64,000 nt of DNA from Thioalkalivibrio thiocyanodenitrificans ARhD 1 (GTDB lineage: Bacteria; Pseudomonadota; Gammaproteobacteria; Ectothiorhodospirales; Ectothiorhodospiraceae): NCBI RefSeq assembly GCF_000378965.1, contig NZ_KB900536.1, positions 2,605,407-2,669,406 of the forward strand. The letters run 5' to 3'. The notes beneath the pieces are model-generated. The model searched no databases. It was not told the origin of the DNA and saw only the letters and a program-made list of their open reading frames with translations. Of this stretch, positions 1 through 9,556 are shown piece by piece; the stretch's first letter is position 1; each line of letters opens with the position of its first letter. A program made the translations under genes and the position numbers.

Positions 1-155
1 CCGGTGCCGGGTTGGCCGCGCGGTTGACCGCCCTGCGCCCGCAGACGCTGATCCTGCCGGCGGGATTCTTCGCGCAACACGCCCCCATGCTCCGCCCGCT
101 CCTCGCGCGCCTGGGCTGTACGCTGCTGGTGGTGGGACAGGAGAGGCTGAAGTAG
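1..155 (+). CDS. 3' end of an unidentified protein-coding gene
   Basis: An open frame runs from the left edge of the window to a TAG at 153-155 and encodes about 50 residues, ending VVGQERLK. The segment is leucine- and alanine-rich with no recognisable motif, so I cannot name the family. It is convergent with the pcm-like gene and separated from it by a low-complexity inverted repeat. Codon use is GC-rich like its neighbours, which supports a real coding end, but the start and most of the protein lie outside the window. Confidence 0.45.
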   Translation, partial: GAGLAARLTALRPQTLILPAGFFAQHAPMLRPLLARLGCTLLVVGQERLK

Positions 156-157
156 GA

Positions 158-275
158 AGGGAGAAGTGGGAAGTGGGAAGGGGGAATTGGGAAGTGGGAA
201 CTGAATGCCTCACTTCGCCCTTCCCAATTCGCCCTTCCCACTTCCCTCCCCCTTCCCACTTCCAAAGTCATTCCC
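158..275. repeat. Inverted low-complexity GGGAAGT/GAATTGG heptamer repeat
   Basis: A run of degenerate GGGAAGT and GGGAATT heptamers (158-200) is followed by its reverse complement (about 213-262), so the RNA could fold into a long hairpin between two convergent genes. The same repeat type recurs at 4090-4430 and 11884-12125. It may serve as a bidirectional terminator, but no function is demonstrated. Confidence 0.7.
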
Positions 276-942
276 TGCCCACCAGGGGTACGAATACCAC
301 GCCCAGCACGTTGCGGGTCTCGAGCCCGCCGTCCTCGCCGCGCACCCCCAGGACCAGGTCCTGTCCGTACCAGCCCGTGTCCACGGGGATCACCAGCCGA
401 CCCCCCGGGCGCAGCTGTTCCACCAGGGTCGGGGGGATCTCCTCGGCCGCGGCGGTGACGATCACCGCGTCGAAGGGCGCCGCCTCGGGCCAGCCCAGCC
501 GCCCGTTGCCGGCACGCACGTGTACGTTTTCATACCCCATCTCCCGAAGGCGTGACTCCGCCTGCGCGGCCAGTTCCGGCACCACCTCAATGCTGTAGAC
601 CTCGCCGGCGAGTTCCCCCAGCAGGGCCGCCTGGTAGCCGGAACCCGTGCCGATCTCCAGCACACGGCTCTCCGGGGTCAGTGCCAGCAGTTGGGTCATC
701 AGGGTCACCACGAACGGCTGGGAGATGGTCTGGCCGTAGCCGATGGACAGCGCGGTATTCTCCCAGGCCAGGTCGAGGTCGCGTTCCGTCACGAACCGGT
801 CCCGGGGCACGCGCCGTATCGCCTCGATGAGGGCCTCGTCAGGAGCCGGGATGCCGGTGCTGCCCGCGGTTTCCCGAAAGTCGCGTTTCAGAGTATCGAT
901 CAGGGCCTGGATGCCCTTGCGGCGTTTCGCATTCATGGCCAT
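268..942 (-). CDS. pcm: Protein-L-isoaspartate O-methyltransferase (PCMT family)
   Basis: The 224-residue protein has the PCMT architecture. A GYGQTISQPFVV segment typical of the family precedes SAM motif I (LEIGTGSGYQAALLG), then the acidic strand-2 residue (YSIEVV) and a TAAAEEIPPTL segment. The family methylates isoaspartyl residues in damaged proteins using SAM, in the cytoplasm. Length is normal (about 210-225 residues). The start is either Met at 942 or the Met two codons downstream (936). The gene stands alone; the usual surE/nlpD neighbours are absent, so it may be a second PCMT-family copy rather than the surE-linked one. Confidence 0.88.
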   Translation of the reverse strand: MAMNAKRRKGIQALIDTLKRDFRETAGSTGIPAPDEALIEAIRRVPRDRFVTERDLDLAWENTALSIGYGQTISQPFVVTLMTQLLALTPESRVLEIGTGSGYQAALLGELAGEVYSIEVVPELAAQAESRLREMGYENVHVRAGNGRLGWPEAAPFDAVIVTAAAEEIPPTLVEQLRPGGRLVIPVDTGWYGQDLVLGVRGEDGGLETRNVLGVVFVPLVGRE

Positions 943-1300
943 GTGCCGTCCGTTCGAGAGGGGTTCGTCCGTCGGGCCGGACCGGTGCGACGGCCTTGCC
1001 CGACATCCCGCTGCGACGCGTCTTTATTGCCGCTGACCGACGATCCCGTTCTGTCCTGTGCGCCGATCCCCGGTGGCTGGCGGTTGAAAGGGACAGTCAG
1101 GGGCATCATGAACAGTTTAGCCGATCCGGGGAGCGCCCCGCCGTCGCAGTGCCTGGCGATGCAGAGAAACGGTGCGAGTCGGTCGGCGGGGGCCGCTGAA
1201 GCGGGGCCGCGCGGCACCCGGCGGCCCCGGGTTGTGACGAGGCACGTCCATCCTGGTCTATGCTCTATGCCCGGCAGGGGTGTACGAGGCGAAAGGGTCC
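943..1300. other. Intergenic region without a recognised gene
   Basis: About 360 bases lie between the divergent pcm-like gene and a small membrane-protein gene, so both promoters must be here. Reading frames crossing it have no convincing protein features. I see no strong sigma-70 promoter, hairpin or repeat. Confidence 0.4.
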
Positions 1301-1639
1301 ATGGGCGTCTGGAACAACACAGCACAGGTCATCGGCGGCACGCGGCTGCTGGTCACCCTCGTTGCGCTGGCCGTGGTGCTGACGTTCGCCGTCTATCAGA
1401 CGCGCTGCACACCCGGCGTGGTGTCGTCCGAGTTGCTGGATACGCCGGTGCTGGAGGTGCGCCACGCCGGCGACGAGTTGTATCACCTGCGCGTGGAGCC
1501 GGTGGATGGGGACGTCGTCTGGGTGCGCTGGTACACGCACAGGCAACCGCCGGCGGTGGGTGACTCCATCCAGCTCAACATGACCGTCCTGGAAACCGGC
1601 GAGCGGAACTACCTGGTCATACGGGACATCATCCCCTGA
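1301..1639 (+). CDS. Small predicted inner-membrane or secreted protein, unknown function
   Basis: The 112-residue protein starts at an ATG preceded by a GAGG about 11 bases upstream; a GTG start at 1280 would add seven residues. Residues about 8-28 form a hydrophobic segment (LLVTLVALAVVLTFAV), either a membrane anchor or an uncleaved signal. The remaining 80 residues look like a small soluble domain rich in beta-strand-forming residues. I recognise no family. It is convergent with the SPOR gene at 1686. Confidence 0.6.
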   Translation: MGVWNNTAQVIGGTRLLVTLVALAVVLTFAVYQTRCTPGVVSSELLDTPVLEVRHAGDELYHLRVEPVDGDVVWVRWYTHRQPPAVGDSIQLNMTVLETGERNYLVIRDIIP

Positions 1640-1685
1640 CGATCCTGGCCCGTCGGCCAGGCTTCCTGGCCACTTGCCACTGCCT

Positions 1686-2282
1686 TTAACCGGATTCCGG
1701 CAGCCTCATGAGCAGGGTCTGGATCTGGTTGGCGTGCAGGCGTTCCCGCACCTTGTTGAGTTCAGTGGTGTCGCGGAAGGGTCCGACGCGCACCCGATGC
1801 CAGGTGTCGGAGTTGACCTGGACCCGCTGGATGTCTGCCTCCACACCCAGCAGGGCGAGGCTTGCCTTCATGCGGTCAGCCTCCTGGAACTGGCGGAAGG
1901 AGCCGGCCTGAAGCATGTAGGTGCCGGGTTCCTCCACTGTCCTGGGGGCGGGCGGCGCCTCTCCGGGGCGCCTGGGCAGGACCTCCGGCTCGGGCACCAC
2001 CACCTCCAGTTCCGGAAGCATGGTGTAGAAGTCGAATCGTGGCCTGGGCGCCGCGGGCGCCTCTTCCGGTCCGGTGCGGCGCACATCGCGGGTGTCGCGC
2101 TGGGGGGGTGCCGTGGACGTGACGCTTCGGGCCTCGGACGAGACGTTGTTGCCGCCGAGATAGACGAGAAAGGCGGCAAACAGTCCGACGGACAGGCCCG
2201 CAATCCCCCACGCCCATCCCGGGAGACCGCCGCCGGATTTCTTCTTCCGGCGGCTCACCGAGTGCTTGTAGTCTCTGGCCAT
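1686..2282 (-). CDS. SPOR-domain cell-division protein, FtsN-like
   Basis: The 198-residue protein has a basic cytoplasmic N-terminus (SRRKKKSGGG), one transmembrane helix at about residues 24-45, a proline-rich periplasmic linker and a C-terminal SPOR domain (about residues 118-196, starting GTYMLQAGSF and containing RVRVGPF). SPOR domains bind denuded peptidoglycan glycan strands at the septum. Its ATG overlaps the argS TAA by one base (TAATG), implying translational coupling. The order priA-argS-SPOR matches many gammaproteobacteria, where the last gene is an FtsN homologue. Whether it replaces FtsN or is an additional SPOR protein cannot be told from sequence. Confidence 0.85.
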   Translation of the reverse strand: MARDYKHSVSRRKKKSGGGLPGWAWGIAGLSVGLFAAFLVYLGGNNVSSEARSVTSTAPPQRDTRDVRRTGPEEAPAAPRPRFDFYTMLPELEVVVPEPEVLPRRPGEAPPAPRTVEEPGTYMLQAGSFRQFQEADRMKASLALLGVEADIQRVQVNSDTWHRVRVGPFRDTTELNKVRERLHANQIQTLLMRLPESG

Positions 2283-4042
2283 TACATCTCCTGCGGCGCG
2301 GACACGCCCAACAGCTCAAGGCCGTTGGCGACCACCTGGCGAACCGCCAGAATCAGGCTCAGGCGCGCGTCCCGGATTGCGGCGTCGTCCACCAGGAACT
2401 GGTGGGCGTTGTAATAGGTGTGGAAGTCGTTGGCCAGCTCGCGCAGGTAATTGGCCACCTGGTGCGGCTCCTCGGCCAGGGCCGCGGCCTCCACCACCTC
2501 CGGGTAGCGGGCCAGTGTTGCCAGCAGGGCCTGTTCGTGATCCTCGGTGAGCCGGGCAAGGTTGGCCTCGCCGTTTGCCGGATCATGGCGGTAGCCCTTC
2601 GCTTCCATCTGGCGCAGCACGCTGCACACGCGGGCGTGGGCGTACTGGATGTAGTACACGGGGTTGTCGGCGGACTGGGACCTGGCGAGATCCAGATCGA
2701 AATCCAGATGCTGTTCGCAGCGGCGCATCACATAGAAGAATCGGGCGGCGTCTTTGCCCACCTCGTTGCGAAGCTCCCGAAGGGTGACGAAGCTGCCCGA
2801 GCGCGTGGACATCTGCACCCGCTCCCCGCCCCGGTAGAGGATGGCGAACTGCACCAGCAGCACGTCCAGGCGTGACGCATCCTCACCCAGCGCCTTGAGC
2901 GCCGCCTTTACCCGGGGCACGTAGCCGTGATGGTCCGCGCCCCAGACGTCGACCACGCGCTCGTAGCCGCGCTCCAGCTTGTCCATGTGGTAGGCGATGT
3001 CCGAGGCGAAATACGTGGTCTGGCCGTTGTCCCGCTGCACCACGCGGTCCTTTTCGTCGCCGAAGTCGGTGGAGCGGAACCACAGGGCGCCGTCCTGCTC
3101 GTAGAGATGGCCGGCCTCGCGCAGCCGTTCCAGGGCGAGGTTCACCGAACCCTTCTCGGTGAGCGAGCGTTCCGAATACCAGGTGTCGTAGGTGACGCCG
3201 AAATCGGCCAGGTCGGCGCGGATGTCGTCCAGGATGACGTTGAGCCCCAGTTCGAAGACGAAGCGATAGTGATTGTCGCCGAGCAGTTCCTGCGCGCGGG
3301 CGATCATGGCGTCGATGTATGCCTCCTTGTCGCCACCGTCGGGTTCGTCCGGGGGCAGGTCGCCCAGGACCTCGTGGGCCTCGCGCTTGTAGTTGTCGCC
3401 GTGTTCCCGGTGCAGGGTGGCCGCGATGTCGTAGACATAGTCGCCGCGGTAGGCGTTGGCGGGAAACGGCAGCTCCACGCCGGCCAGTTCCAGGTACCGG
3501 AGCCATACGCTGGTGGCCAGGATATCCATCTGCCGGCCCGCGTCGTTGACGTAGTACTCCCGATGCACATCGAAGCCCACGGCTTCGAGCAGATCCGCCA
3601 CCGCCGCCCCGTACGCTGCACCGCGCCCGTGACCCACATGCAGGGGGCCGGTGGGGTTGGCCGAGACGAACTCCACCTGCACCCTGCGCCCGCGGCCGAG
3701 CTCGCTGCGCCCGTAGCGCCCGCCCTGTTCGCAAACGGTGGTGATCACGCCCAGACGCGCCCGCTCGCTCAGGAACAGATTGACGAAGCCGGGCCCGGCG
3801 ATCTCGGTGCGTGCGATCAGGCCCGACTCGGGCAGACGGGCGATGATGGCCTCGGCGACATCCCGGGGGCTGCGCCGCGCGGGTTTGGCGAGCTGCAGGG
3901 CCACGTTGGTGGCAAAGTCACCGTGGGCCTTGTCCCTGGTGCGGGTTACCTGCACGTCAGCGGTCGTGTCCGCCGGCAGGGTGCCGTCCTGTCGAAGTGC
4001 ATCGATGGCCTGTTGGATGAGTGCCTGGAGCTGATCTTTCAA
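2282..4042 (-). CDS. argS: Arginyl-tRNA synthetase
   Basis: This class I aminoacyl-tRNA synthetase charges tRNA-Arg. I place the start at TTG 4042, giving 586 residues beginning (M)[13 protein letters not shown], the usual ArgRS N-terminus and length. A longer in-frame opening reaches 4417, but its extra residues are translated from the heptamer repeat and are not credible. The HIGH-type motif reads HVGHGRGA in [15 protein letters not shown], the additional-domain signature is near the N-terminus, and the DALR anticodon-binding domain ends in LGVSAPQEM. The stop overlaps the SPOR gene start. A promoter must lie in or beyond the repeat-filled 4043-4413 gap, or transcription reads through from priA. 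Confidence 0.95.
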   Translation of the reverse strand: MKDQLQALIQQAIDALRQDGTLPADTTADVQVTRTRDKAHGDFATNVALQLAKPARRSPRDVAEAIIARLPESGLIARTEIAGPGFVNLFLSERARLGVITTVCEQGGRYGRSELGRGRRVQVEFVSANPTGPLHVGHGRGAAYGAAVADLLEAVGFDVHREYYVNDAGRQMDILATSVWLRYLELAGVELPFPANAYRGDYVYDIAATLHREHGDNYKREAHEVLGDLPPDEPDGGDKEAYIDAMIARAQELLGDNHYRFVFELGLNVILDDIRADLADFGVTYDTWYSERSLTEKGSVNLALERLREAGHLYEQDGALWFRSTDFGDEKDRVVQRDNGQTTYFASDIAYHMDKLERGYERVVDVWGADHHGYVPRVKAALKALGEDASRLDVLLVQFAILYRGGERVQMSTRSGSFVTLRELRNEVGKDAARFFYVMRRCEQHLDFDLDLARSQSADNPVYYIQYAHARVCSVLRQMEAKGYRHDPANGEANLARLTEDHEQALLATLARYPEVVEAAALAEEPHQVANYLRELANDFHTYYNAHQFLVDDAAIRDARLSLILAVRQVVANGLELLGVSAPQEM

Positions 4043-4089
4043 GGTGGGGGATCCGGGGTCGCGGGGCTGAAGATTGGGGGCCAATTCTA

Positions 4090-4430
4090 ACGCTCTTGAA
4101 GTGAGAAGTGGGAATATGGAAGTGAGAAGGGAGAATTGGGAAGTGAGATTAAAAGTACGAAGTGGGAACCGGGAAGTGGGAATGAACACCTCACCCCCTC
4201 CATCACATTCCGGGCATCCTGCCCTCCACCCTTCAGGCCAGCCTGTCGGCCGCTCAAATCCGCTCCCGACGGATTTGTCCTGAGCGCGAGGGAAAACCCC
4301 GCGGCACGGGCAGGGCCGGGTGCGTGCCTCCCCGGTTCCCACTTCCCGATTCCCACTTCCCAGCCCCCACTTCGTACTTCCCAATTCCCAATTCCCAATT
4401 CCCACTTCCGAACTCACACTTCAAGAGCGT
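4090..4430. repeat. 340-bp heptamer-repeat element bounded by 14-bp perfect inverted repeats
   Basis: The argS-priA gap is filled by GGGAAGT-type heptamers (4101-4180), about 140 bases of unrelated sequence, then the complementary heptamers (about 4326-4420). The two ends are perfect 14-base inverted copies of ACGCTCTTGAAGTG (4090-4103 and 4417-4430). The right copy is also the last codons of priA (DALEV plus stop). The whole unit could form one long stem. It resembles the repeats at 158-275 and 11884-12125. Confidence 0.7.
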
Positions 4431-6615
4431 CCACGTCCAGCGACCAGCGTACCTTGCGGGCGCCCGGGAGTTTTCCCAGGTTGGGCACCCATTGCCGCAG
4501 GGCACGATGCAGTGCCGGGCGTGACTCGCTCTGGATCATCAGCTGGGCCCGGTAGCGTCCGGCGCGGCGTTCCATGAGCGCGGGCGCGGGCCCCCAGGCC
4601 TGTACGGAATCGGGCTGCAGGGCCTCCAGCGCCCCGCGGGCGGCCTCCAGAAAATCGTGGGGTGCCCGGGCGGCGGTGGCCTCGGCCCGCAGCAGGGCAA
4701 TGCTGGCGAAAGGGGGCAGGCCGGCAGCCTTGCGCTCGGCCAGCGCGGCCTCGGCGAAGGCCTCGTAGCCGCCCTCCACCAGGGTTCGCAGCAGCGGGTG
4801 CTCGGGGTGGTGGGTCTGGATCACCACCTCGCCCGGCCGGCCGGCGCGCCCGGCGCGTCCGGCCACCTGGATGATCAGTTGGGCCATGCGCTCGGCTGCG
4901 CGGAAATCCGCACTGAACAGCCCCTGATCCGCGTCCAGGATGCCCACCAGAGACACGTCGGGAAAGTGGTGGCCCTTGGCGACCATCTGGGTGCCCACCA
5001 GGATGCGGAACCTGCCGCTGCGCACGTCCTCCAGGACGGATTCAAGCGCACCCTTGCGCCGAGTGCTGTCCCTGTCCAGCCGGCCCGTGGACACGCCCGG
5101 AAAGTGCCTCTCCAATGCCTGTGCGATCCGCTCGGTGCCCTCCCCGAGTCCGCCCAACGTCCCGCCGCAGGCCGGGCATCGGGGCGGGCGGGGGCGTTCG
5201 TGGCCGCAGTGATGGCAGCGAATCCGGCCGTCGCCGTGATGCCAGGTCATGCGCGCGTCACAGCGGGGGCAGTCGGCCACCCAGCCGCAGGCGTGGCAGA
5301 TGAGCGTGGGCGCATAGCCCCGGCGGTTGAGAAAGAGCAGGCACTGGCCGCCCGCCTCCAGGTGCGTCTCCATGCGTTTCAGCAGGCCGGTGGAGATGCC
5401 TTCATCCAGCGTCTGACGGCGCAGGTCCAGCAGTTCGGCCCGTGGCGTGCCGGCCCCGCCGGCGCGCTCGGTGAGCCGCAGGTGCGTGTACTGTCCGCGC
5501 GCCACGTTGGCGAGGCTTTCCAGGGACGGTGTGGCGGAACCCAGCAGAATCGGGATGTCCTCCATGCGCGCACGCATCACCGCCACGTCCCGGGCATGGT
5601 AGCGAAAGCCTTCATGTTGCTTGAAGGAGGTGTCGTGTTCCTCGTCCACGATGATGAGCCCCGGCCTGACCCAGGGTACGAACACGGCCGAGCGGGTGCC
5701 GATGATCACGCCCGCCCGGCCGCCTTGCGCGGACAGCCATGCATCCAGACGCTCCCGGTCGCCAAGCCCGGAATGCATGACCGTCACCGGCGCGGCGAGC
5801 CGGCCGCGAAAACGGCGCACCAGTTGAGGGGTGAGGGCGATCTCCGGCACGAGCACCAGCACCTGCCGACCGGCATCCAGGACCGCCTGGATCAGATGCA
5901 GGTAGACCTCGGTCTTGCCGCTGCCGGTCACGCCCTGCAGCAGATGACACGAGAAGCCGTCCAGAGCGCGGCTGACCGCTTCCACCGCGGCTGTCTGTGG
6001 CGGATGAAGCGGGGGCCCCGGTTTCGGCACGGCTGTGCGCGGCGGGACCCGGCTCGTCTCCCGGGATCGGACCCAGCCCTTCTCCTGCAGGGCCCGCAGC
6101 GGGCCCTGCCATCGCCCCGGGGGAATGGATTCCAGTTCAGTCGCGGACAGTCCCTCGGGAGCGTCCCGGAGAAGCTGCAGCAGAGCGGCCTGTCGCGGTG
6201 CCCGGGCCGGCTCGTCCCGCGCCTGGCGGCGGCCTTGTGCGGTGATCCGGTAGTACCGCCGTGTGCCGGCGCGGGCAGGCCGCCCCTGACGCAGGAGCAC
6301 GGGCAGTGCCTGGTGAAGGACTTCTCCGAGGGGGTGGCGGTAGTACTCCGCGCTCCAGGTCAGCAGTCTGAGCAGGTTCGGGTCCAGGACAGGGGCCTCG
6401 TCCAGCACCTGCGTAACGGGGCGCAGCCGTGCCCGGGGCAGGTTGCTGGACGCCGGGGTGGCGGTCACCACACCCACCACCTCCCGGCGCCCCAGGCCGA
6501 CGCGCACCCGCTGACCGGGGGCCGGAACCGGCATGCCATCGGGCATGAGATAGTCCAGGGCTTCCGCGAACGGACCCGGAACCGCGACCTGGCAGATCGG
6601 GGGAGTCGTGGGCAT
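4414..6615 (-). CDS. priA: Primosomal protein N' (PriA helicase)
   Basis: The 733-residue superfamily 2 DNA helicase restarts stalled replication forks by loading DnaB. The N-terminal 3'-DNA-binding domain (about 1-100) is followed by a winged-helix region, Walker A ([12 protein letters not shown]), a DEEH box (IIVDEEHD), and paired zinc-binding cysteines ([17 protein letters not shown] and [19 protein letters not shown]). The helicase C-terminal motifs are [15 protein letters not shown] and [13 protein letters not shown]. Length is normal. The last five codons lie inside an inverted repeat shared with the other side of the argS gap. The ATG start at 6615 faces a candidate replication origin. 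Confidence 0.96.
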   Translation of the reverse strand: MPTTPPICQVAVPGPFAEALDYLMPDGMPVPAPGQRVRVGLGRREVVGVVTATPASSNLPRARLRPVTQVLDEAPVLDPNLLRLLTWSAEYYRHPLGEVLHQALPVLLRQGRPARAGTRRYYRITAQGRRQARDEPARAPRQAALLQLLRDAPEGLSATELESIPPGRWQGPLRALQEKGWVRSRETSRVPPRTAVPKPGPPLHPPQTAAVEAVSRALDGFSCHLLQGVTGSGKTEVYLHLIQAVLDAGRQVLVLVPEIALTPQLVRRFRGRLAAPVTVMHSGLGDRERLDAWLSAQGGRAGVIIGTRSAVFVPWVRPGLIIVDEEHDTSFKQHEGFRYHARDVAVMRARMEDIPILLGSATPSLESLANVARGQYTHLRLTERAGGAGTPRAELLDLRRQTLDEGISTGLLKRMETHLEAGGQCLLFLNRRGYAPTLICHACGWVADCPRCDARMTWHHGDGRIRCHHCGHERPRPPRCPACGGTLGGLGEGTERIAQALERHFPGVSTGRLDRDSTRRKGALESVLEDVRSGRFRILVGTQMVAKGHHFPDVSLVGILDADQGLFSADFRAAERMAQLIIQVAGRAGRAGRPGEVVIQTHHPEHPLLRTLVEGGYEAFAEAALAERKAAGLPPFASIALLRAEATAARAPHDFLEAARGALEALQPDSVQAWGPAPALMERRAGRYRAQLMIQSESRPALHRALRQWVPNLGKLPGARKVRWSLDVDALEV

Positions 6616-6660
6616 CGTGGTTACGTGACGTTCTTCATGTAATTTCCCACTAATGAAGCT

Positions 6661-6905
6661 AACCGCTTAAAACTTGTGACCTAAATCCGCTTTTCCACAA
6701 AACCTGTGGATAACTATGTGGAAAGCGTGTCATAAACGGGTGCCGAGGCGCTTGATCGTTGGCCGATCATTAACTTGAACAAAAAATGATCAGTCTGCAA
6801 TAGTATTAAAAAACAATACCTTGAGATCCCATCGCCCGATTCTGTCACGGCCGGGCAGTGATCGTCCGCCCATGACCGTGACTTGTGAACAACTGTGTAT
6901 AACGA
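6661..6905. other. oriC: Candidate chromosomal replication origin (DnaA-box, GATC and AT-rich cluster)
   Basis: Within a 500-base gene-free interval there is a perfect DnaA box in reverse orientation, TGTGGATAA at 6705-6713. Near boxes are TTTTCCACA at 6691-6699 and TGTGGAAAG at 6717-6725, and TGTGTATAA (complement TTATACACA) lies at 6894-6902. Five GATC sites fall at 6754, 6765, 6788, 6825 and 6860. The AT-rich stretch at 6765-6820, including ATTAACTTGAACAAAAAATG and TATTAAAAAACAAT, contrasts with the GC-rich surroundings and has GATC-headed 13-mer-like segments. Flanking genes diverge (priA left, GGDEF right). DnaA boxes plus Dam sites plus an unwinding-like region is the enterobacterial oriC pattern. 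The gene neighbourhood (priA rather than dnaA, mnmG or rpmH) is unusual, so DnaA regulation of priA or the GGDEF gene is the alternative. Confidence 0.55.
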
Positions 6906-7115
6906 GCCGGGCCGGATGCGGGCATCCCGGATGCGTCCTGCGCCCCCGCGCGGCCCCGAAGTTGTGATTCTATAGGCATTTTTGCGCCGGGTCCGTTGAG
7001 CCGGGTCATGCGGGTCCTGTACAAGTTCAGGCCATGGAGACGGGTCCATGGCAGCGCAACGCCGGCGCCTTTGCGGCTGACGCGCGTACGGCGGATGGCT
7101 GGGAGGCGGGACGGA

Positions 7116-8090
7116 ATGAGTGCCGGCAGCCGGGTGAATCATGGGCTGGAAGATCCGACCCTTGACGTGATCCAGGGTCAGCCCCTGTTTCATGGTGTCG
7201 GGGCCGACGGACTTTCCGCCCTGCTTGCCACGGCGGGCATCCGGAACCTTGCCGCGGGGGAGACGCTGCTGGCGCCGGGTGACGGCAACGACCGCCTGTT
7301 CGTGGTCGTCACGGGGCACCTCGTGCTGCGCGTGTCGGACGATGAGGAGGCCGCGCGGGTACTGGGGCCGGGTGATCTGGCGGGTGAGGTCTCCCTGATC
7401 GCCAATGCGCCGGTGTACTCCCGGGTCATTGCCCGGGACGCCGCGCGCGTGCTGACGATTCCCCGCACCACCCTTTGGCGCATCGCCCACCGGGAACCCG
7501 TATTCACATGCAATCTCCTGCAGTACCTGGCGCGGCAGCTCGCCGGTGTGGGCAGCGCCATGCGTACCGCGCGGGCCCTGCAGGAGGAGTATCGGCAGCA
7601 TGCCCATACGGATCCGCTCACGGGCCTGTTCAACCGCAGATGGATGGACGAGCGCCTGACCTTCGAGATCGCGCGCAGTGAGCTTCGCGCCAGGCCGTTG
7701 TGCCTGATGATGATCGACATTGACCATTTCAAACCCTACAACGACACGCACGGCCATCTGGCCGGTGATCTGGTGTTGCAGACCGTGGCCGCGACCATTC
7801 AGAACGTACTGAGAGAGAGTGACCTTGCCGTGCGCTTCGGCGGAGAGGAGGTGGTGGTCATCCTTCCGGGCACGGAAGCCTCCGAGGCCCTGGGCGTGGC
7901 CGACCGGCTGCATCGGGCACTGGCCGGGAGCGGTTACCCGGTCGTGGGAGGGACACCCCTGCCACGGGTGACGGTCTCTATCGGTGTGGCCGCCTGGCAG
8001 GCGGGGGACGATGCGGTCCGGCTGATCCGCCGGGCCGACAGGGCGCTCTACCGGGCCAAGGATGCGGGTCGGAATCGTACTTCGTTGTGA
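7116..8090 (+). CDS. Cyclic-nucleotide-binding-domain diguanylate cyclase (cNMP-GGDEF)
   Basis: The 324-residue soluble protein has an N-terminal cNMP-binding beta-roll (about residues 20-130, with GDLAGEVSLI in the phosphate-cassette position). A GGDEF domain starts at DPLTGLFNRRWMDE and carries the catalytic signature GGEEV, with an upstream IDIDHFKPYNDTHGHLAGD. It should therefore make cyclic-di-GMP from GTP, tuned by a ligand or partner at the beta-roll. The start was chosen because GGAGG lies nine bases before ATG 7116; an upstream in-frame opening from 6996 has no such site. Its promoter would be in or beside the origin-like region. Confidence 0.88.
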   Translation: MSAGSRVNHGLEDPTLDVIQGQPLFHGVGADGLSALLATAGIRNLAAGETLLAPGDGNDRLFVVVTGHLVLRVSDDEEAARVLGPGDLAGEVSLIANAPVYSRVIARDAARVLTIPRTTLWRIAHREPVFTCNLLQYLARQLAGVGSAMRTARALQEEYRQHAHTDPLTGLFNRRWMDERLTFEIARSELRARPLCLMMIDIDHFKPYNDTHGHLAGDLVLQTVAATIQNVLRESDLAVRFGGEEVVVILPGTEASEALGVADRLHRALAGSGYPVVGGTPLPRVTVSIGVAAWQAGDDAVRLIRRADRALYRAKDAGRNRTSL

Positions 8091-8154
8091 GGGGTGAGGG
8101 GTGAGGAGTAAGGCGTAGGCAGTGGTCACACCTATCGCCTCACCCCTCACCCCT
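8090..8154. terminator. 17-bp perfect stem between convergent genes
   Basis: AGGGGTGAGGGGTGAGG (8090-8106) is perfectly complementary to 8138-8154. The hairpin sits between the GGDEF stop and the pntB stop. No strong T tract follows on either strand, so it may be a repeat of the GGGGTGAGG type acting as a bidirectional terminator. Confidence 0.55.
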
Positions 8155-8167
8155 GACGCGCCAGCCC

Positions 8168-9556
8168 CTAGCCGATCTCCTTGATGGCCGTGATCAGCTC
8201 ACCCGCCACCTTCTGACCGTCGCCGTAGAGCATACGGGTGTTGTCGGCGAAGAACAGGTGGTTCTCCACGCCGGAGAATCCGGCGCCCTGGCCGCGCTTG
8301 ATGACGATGACATTCTTCGCCTGGTCGGCGTTGAGGATCGGCATGCCGTAGATGGGGCTGTCCGGGTTGGTGCGGGCCACCGGGTTCACCACGTCGTTCG
8401 CGCCGATCACCACCGCCACGTCGGCGGTCTTGAACTCGTTGTTGATCTCGTCCAGGTCATAGATGATGTCGTAGGGTACGCCCGCCTCGGCCAGCAGCAC
8501 GTTCATGTGCCCGGGCATGCGGCCCGCCACCGGGTGGATGGCGAACTTCACCGCCACGCCGCGTTCCTGGAGGAGCTGGGTCAGTTCCCAGATCTTGTGC
8601 TGGGCCTGCGCCACGGCCATGCCGTAGCCGGGCACGATGATCACCTTGTCGGCAAACGCCATCATGACGCCCGCATCGGTCGCCTCGATGGACTTCATGG
8701 TGCCGGTGATCTCCTCGGCCTCACCGCCGCCGCTGGTGCCGAACTGGCTGAACAGCACGTTGCTGATGGGCCGGTTCATGGCCTTGGCCATGAGCTGGGT
8801 GAGCAGCGTGCCGGCGGCGCCCACCACGATGCCGGCGATCATCAGCGCCGGGTTGTCCAGCACCAGGCCCTTGAAGCCTACGGCCAGACCGGTCAGGGCG
8901 TTGTAGAGCGAGATCACCACCGGCATGTCCGCCCCGCCGATGGGCAGGGTCATGAGGATTCCGAAGGCGAGCGCCAGCACGAAGAACACCAGCAGTACGC
9001 TTCCGCTCACCTCCGTTCCGCTGAAGGCGAGGATCAGGCCGCTGATGACGGTGACCGCGAACACCGCCAGGTTGACCCACTGCTGGCCGCCGAAGTGCAG
9101 GGTCTTCTTCATGATGCCCTGCAGTTTCGCGTAGGCGATCAGCGAGCCGGAGAAGGCCACCGAGCCGATCAGCACACCCAGCACCGCGATGAACTGGATG
9201 GTGAACGACATCTCGTAGACATGGGCCTGGAGCAGCGCGATCAGGCCGATGCCGGCGGCGGCGCCGCCGCCCATGCCGTTGTAGAGCGCGATCATCTGCG
9301 GCATGTCTGTCATGGGCACACGCTTGCCGCTCCACCAGGCCAGCGCGCCGCCGATGCCGATGCCGAGGATGATCAGCAGGTAGTTGACCAGCCCGCGCAC
9401 CTCCGGGTGCACGAAGGTCACCACCGTGGCGATGATCATGCCGACGCCGGCCCAGACAATACCGCGCCGCGCATTGACCGGCGAGGCCATCTGCTTGAGG
9501 CCGATGATGAACAGTACGGCCGCTGCAAAGTAGGCAATGTTGATGATGAAGCTCAT
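8168..9556 (-). CDS. pntB: NAD(P) transhydrogenase subunit beta
   Basis: The 462-residue membrane subunit of proton-translocating transhydrogenase couples hydride transfer between NADH and NADP+ to proton movement. About eight to nine hydrophobic helices occupy residues 1-270. The soluble NADP(H)-binding domain III follows, with the GYGMAVAQAQ dinucleotide motif and FAIHPVAGRMPGHMNVLLAEA. Length is normal. It directly abuts the preceding pntA C-terminal subunit gene (stop 9557-9559, start 9556), making it the last gene of a three-gene operon. Confidence 0.95.
   Translation of the reverse strand: MSFIINIAYFAAAVLFIIGLKQMASPVNARRGIVWAGVGMIIATVVTFVHPEVRGLVNYLLIILGIGIGGALAWWSGKRVPMTDMPQMIALYNGMGGGAAAGIGLIALLQAHVYEMSFTIQFIAVLGVLIGSVAFSGSLIAYAKLQGIMKKTLHFGGQQWVNLAVFAVTVISGLILAFSGTEVSGSVLLVFFVLALAFGILMTLPIGGADMPVVISLYNALTGLAVGFKGLVLDNPALMIAGIVVGAAGTLLTQLMAKAMNRPISNVLFSQFGTSGGGEAEEITGTMKSIEATDAGVMMAFADKVIIVPGYGMAVAQAQHKIWELTQLLQERGVAVKFAIHPVAGRMPGHMNVLLAEAGVPYDIIYDLDEINNEFKTADVAVVIGANDVVNPVARTNPDSPIYGMPILNADQAKNVIVIKRGQGAGFSGVENHLFFADNTRMLYGDGQKVAGELITAIKEIG

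Noticed and set aside
4043-4417. N-terminal extension of argS by 125 codons
   Set aside because: The extra residues ([20 protein letters not shown] type) are translated heptamer repeats; TTG 4042 gives the standard ArgRS start and length.
4657-6642. 661-residue open frame antisense to priA
   Set aside because: No protein motifs; priA is complete on the minus strand.
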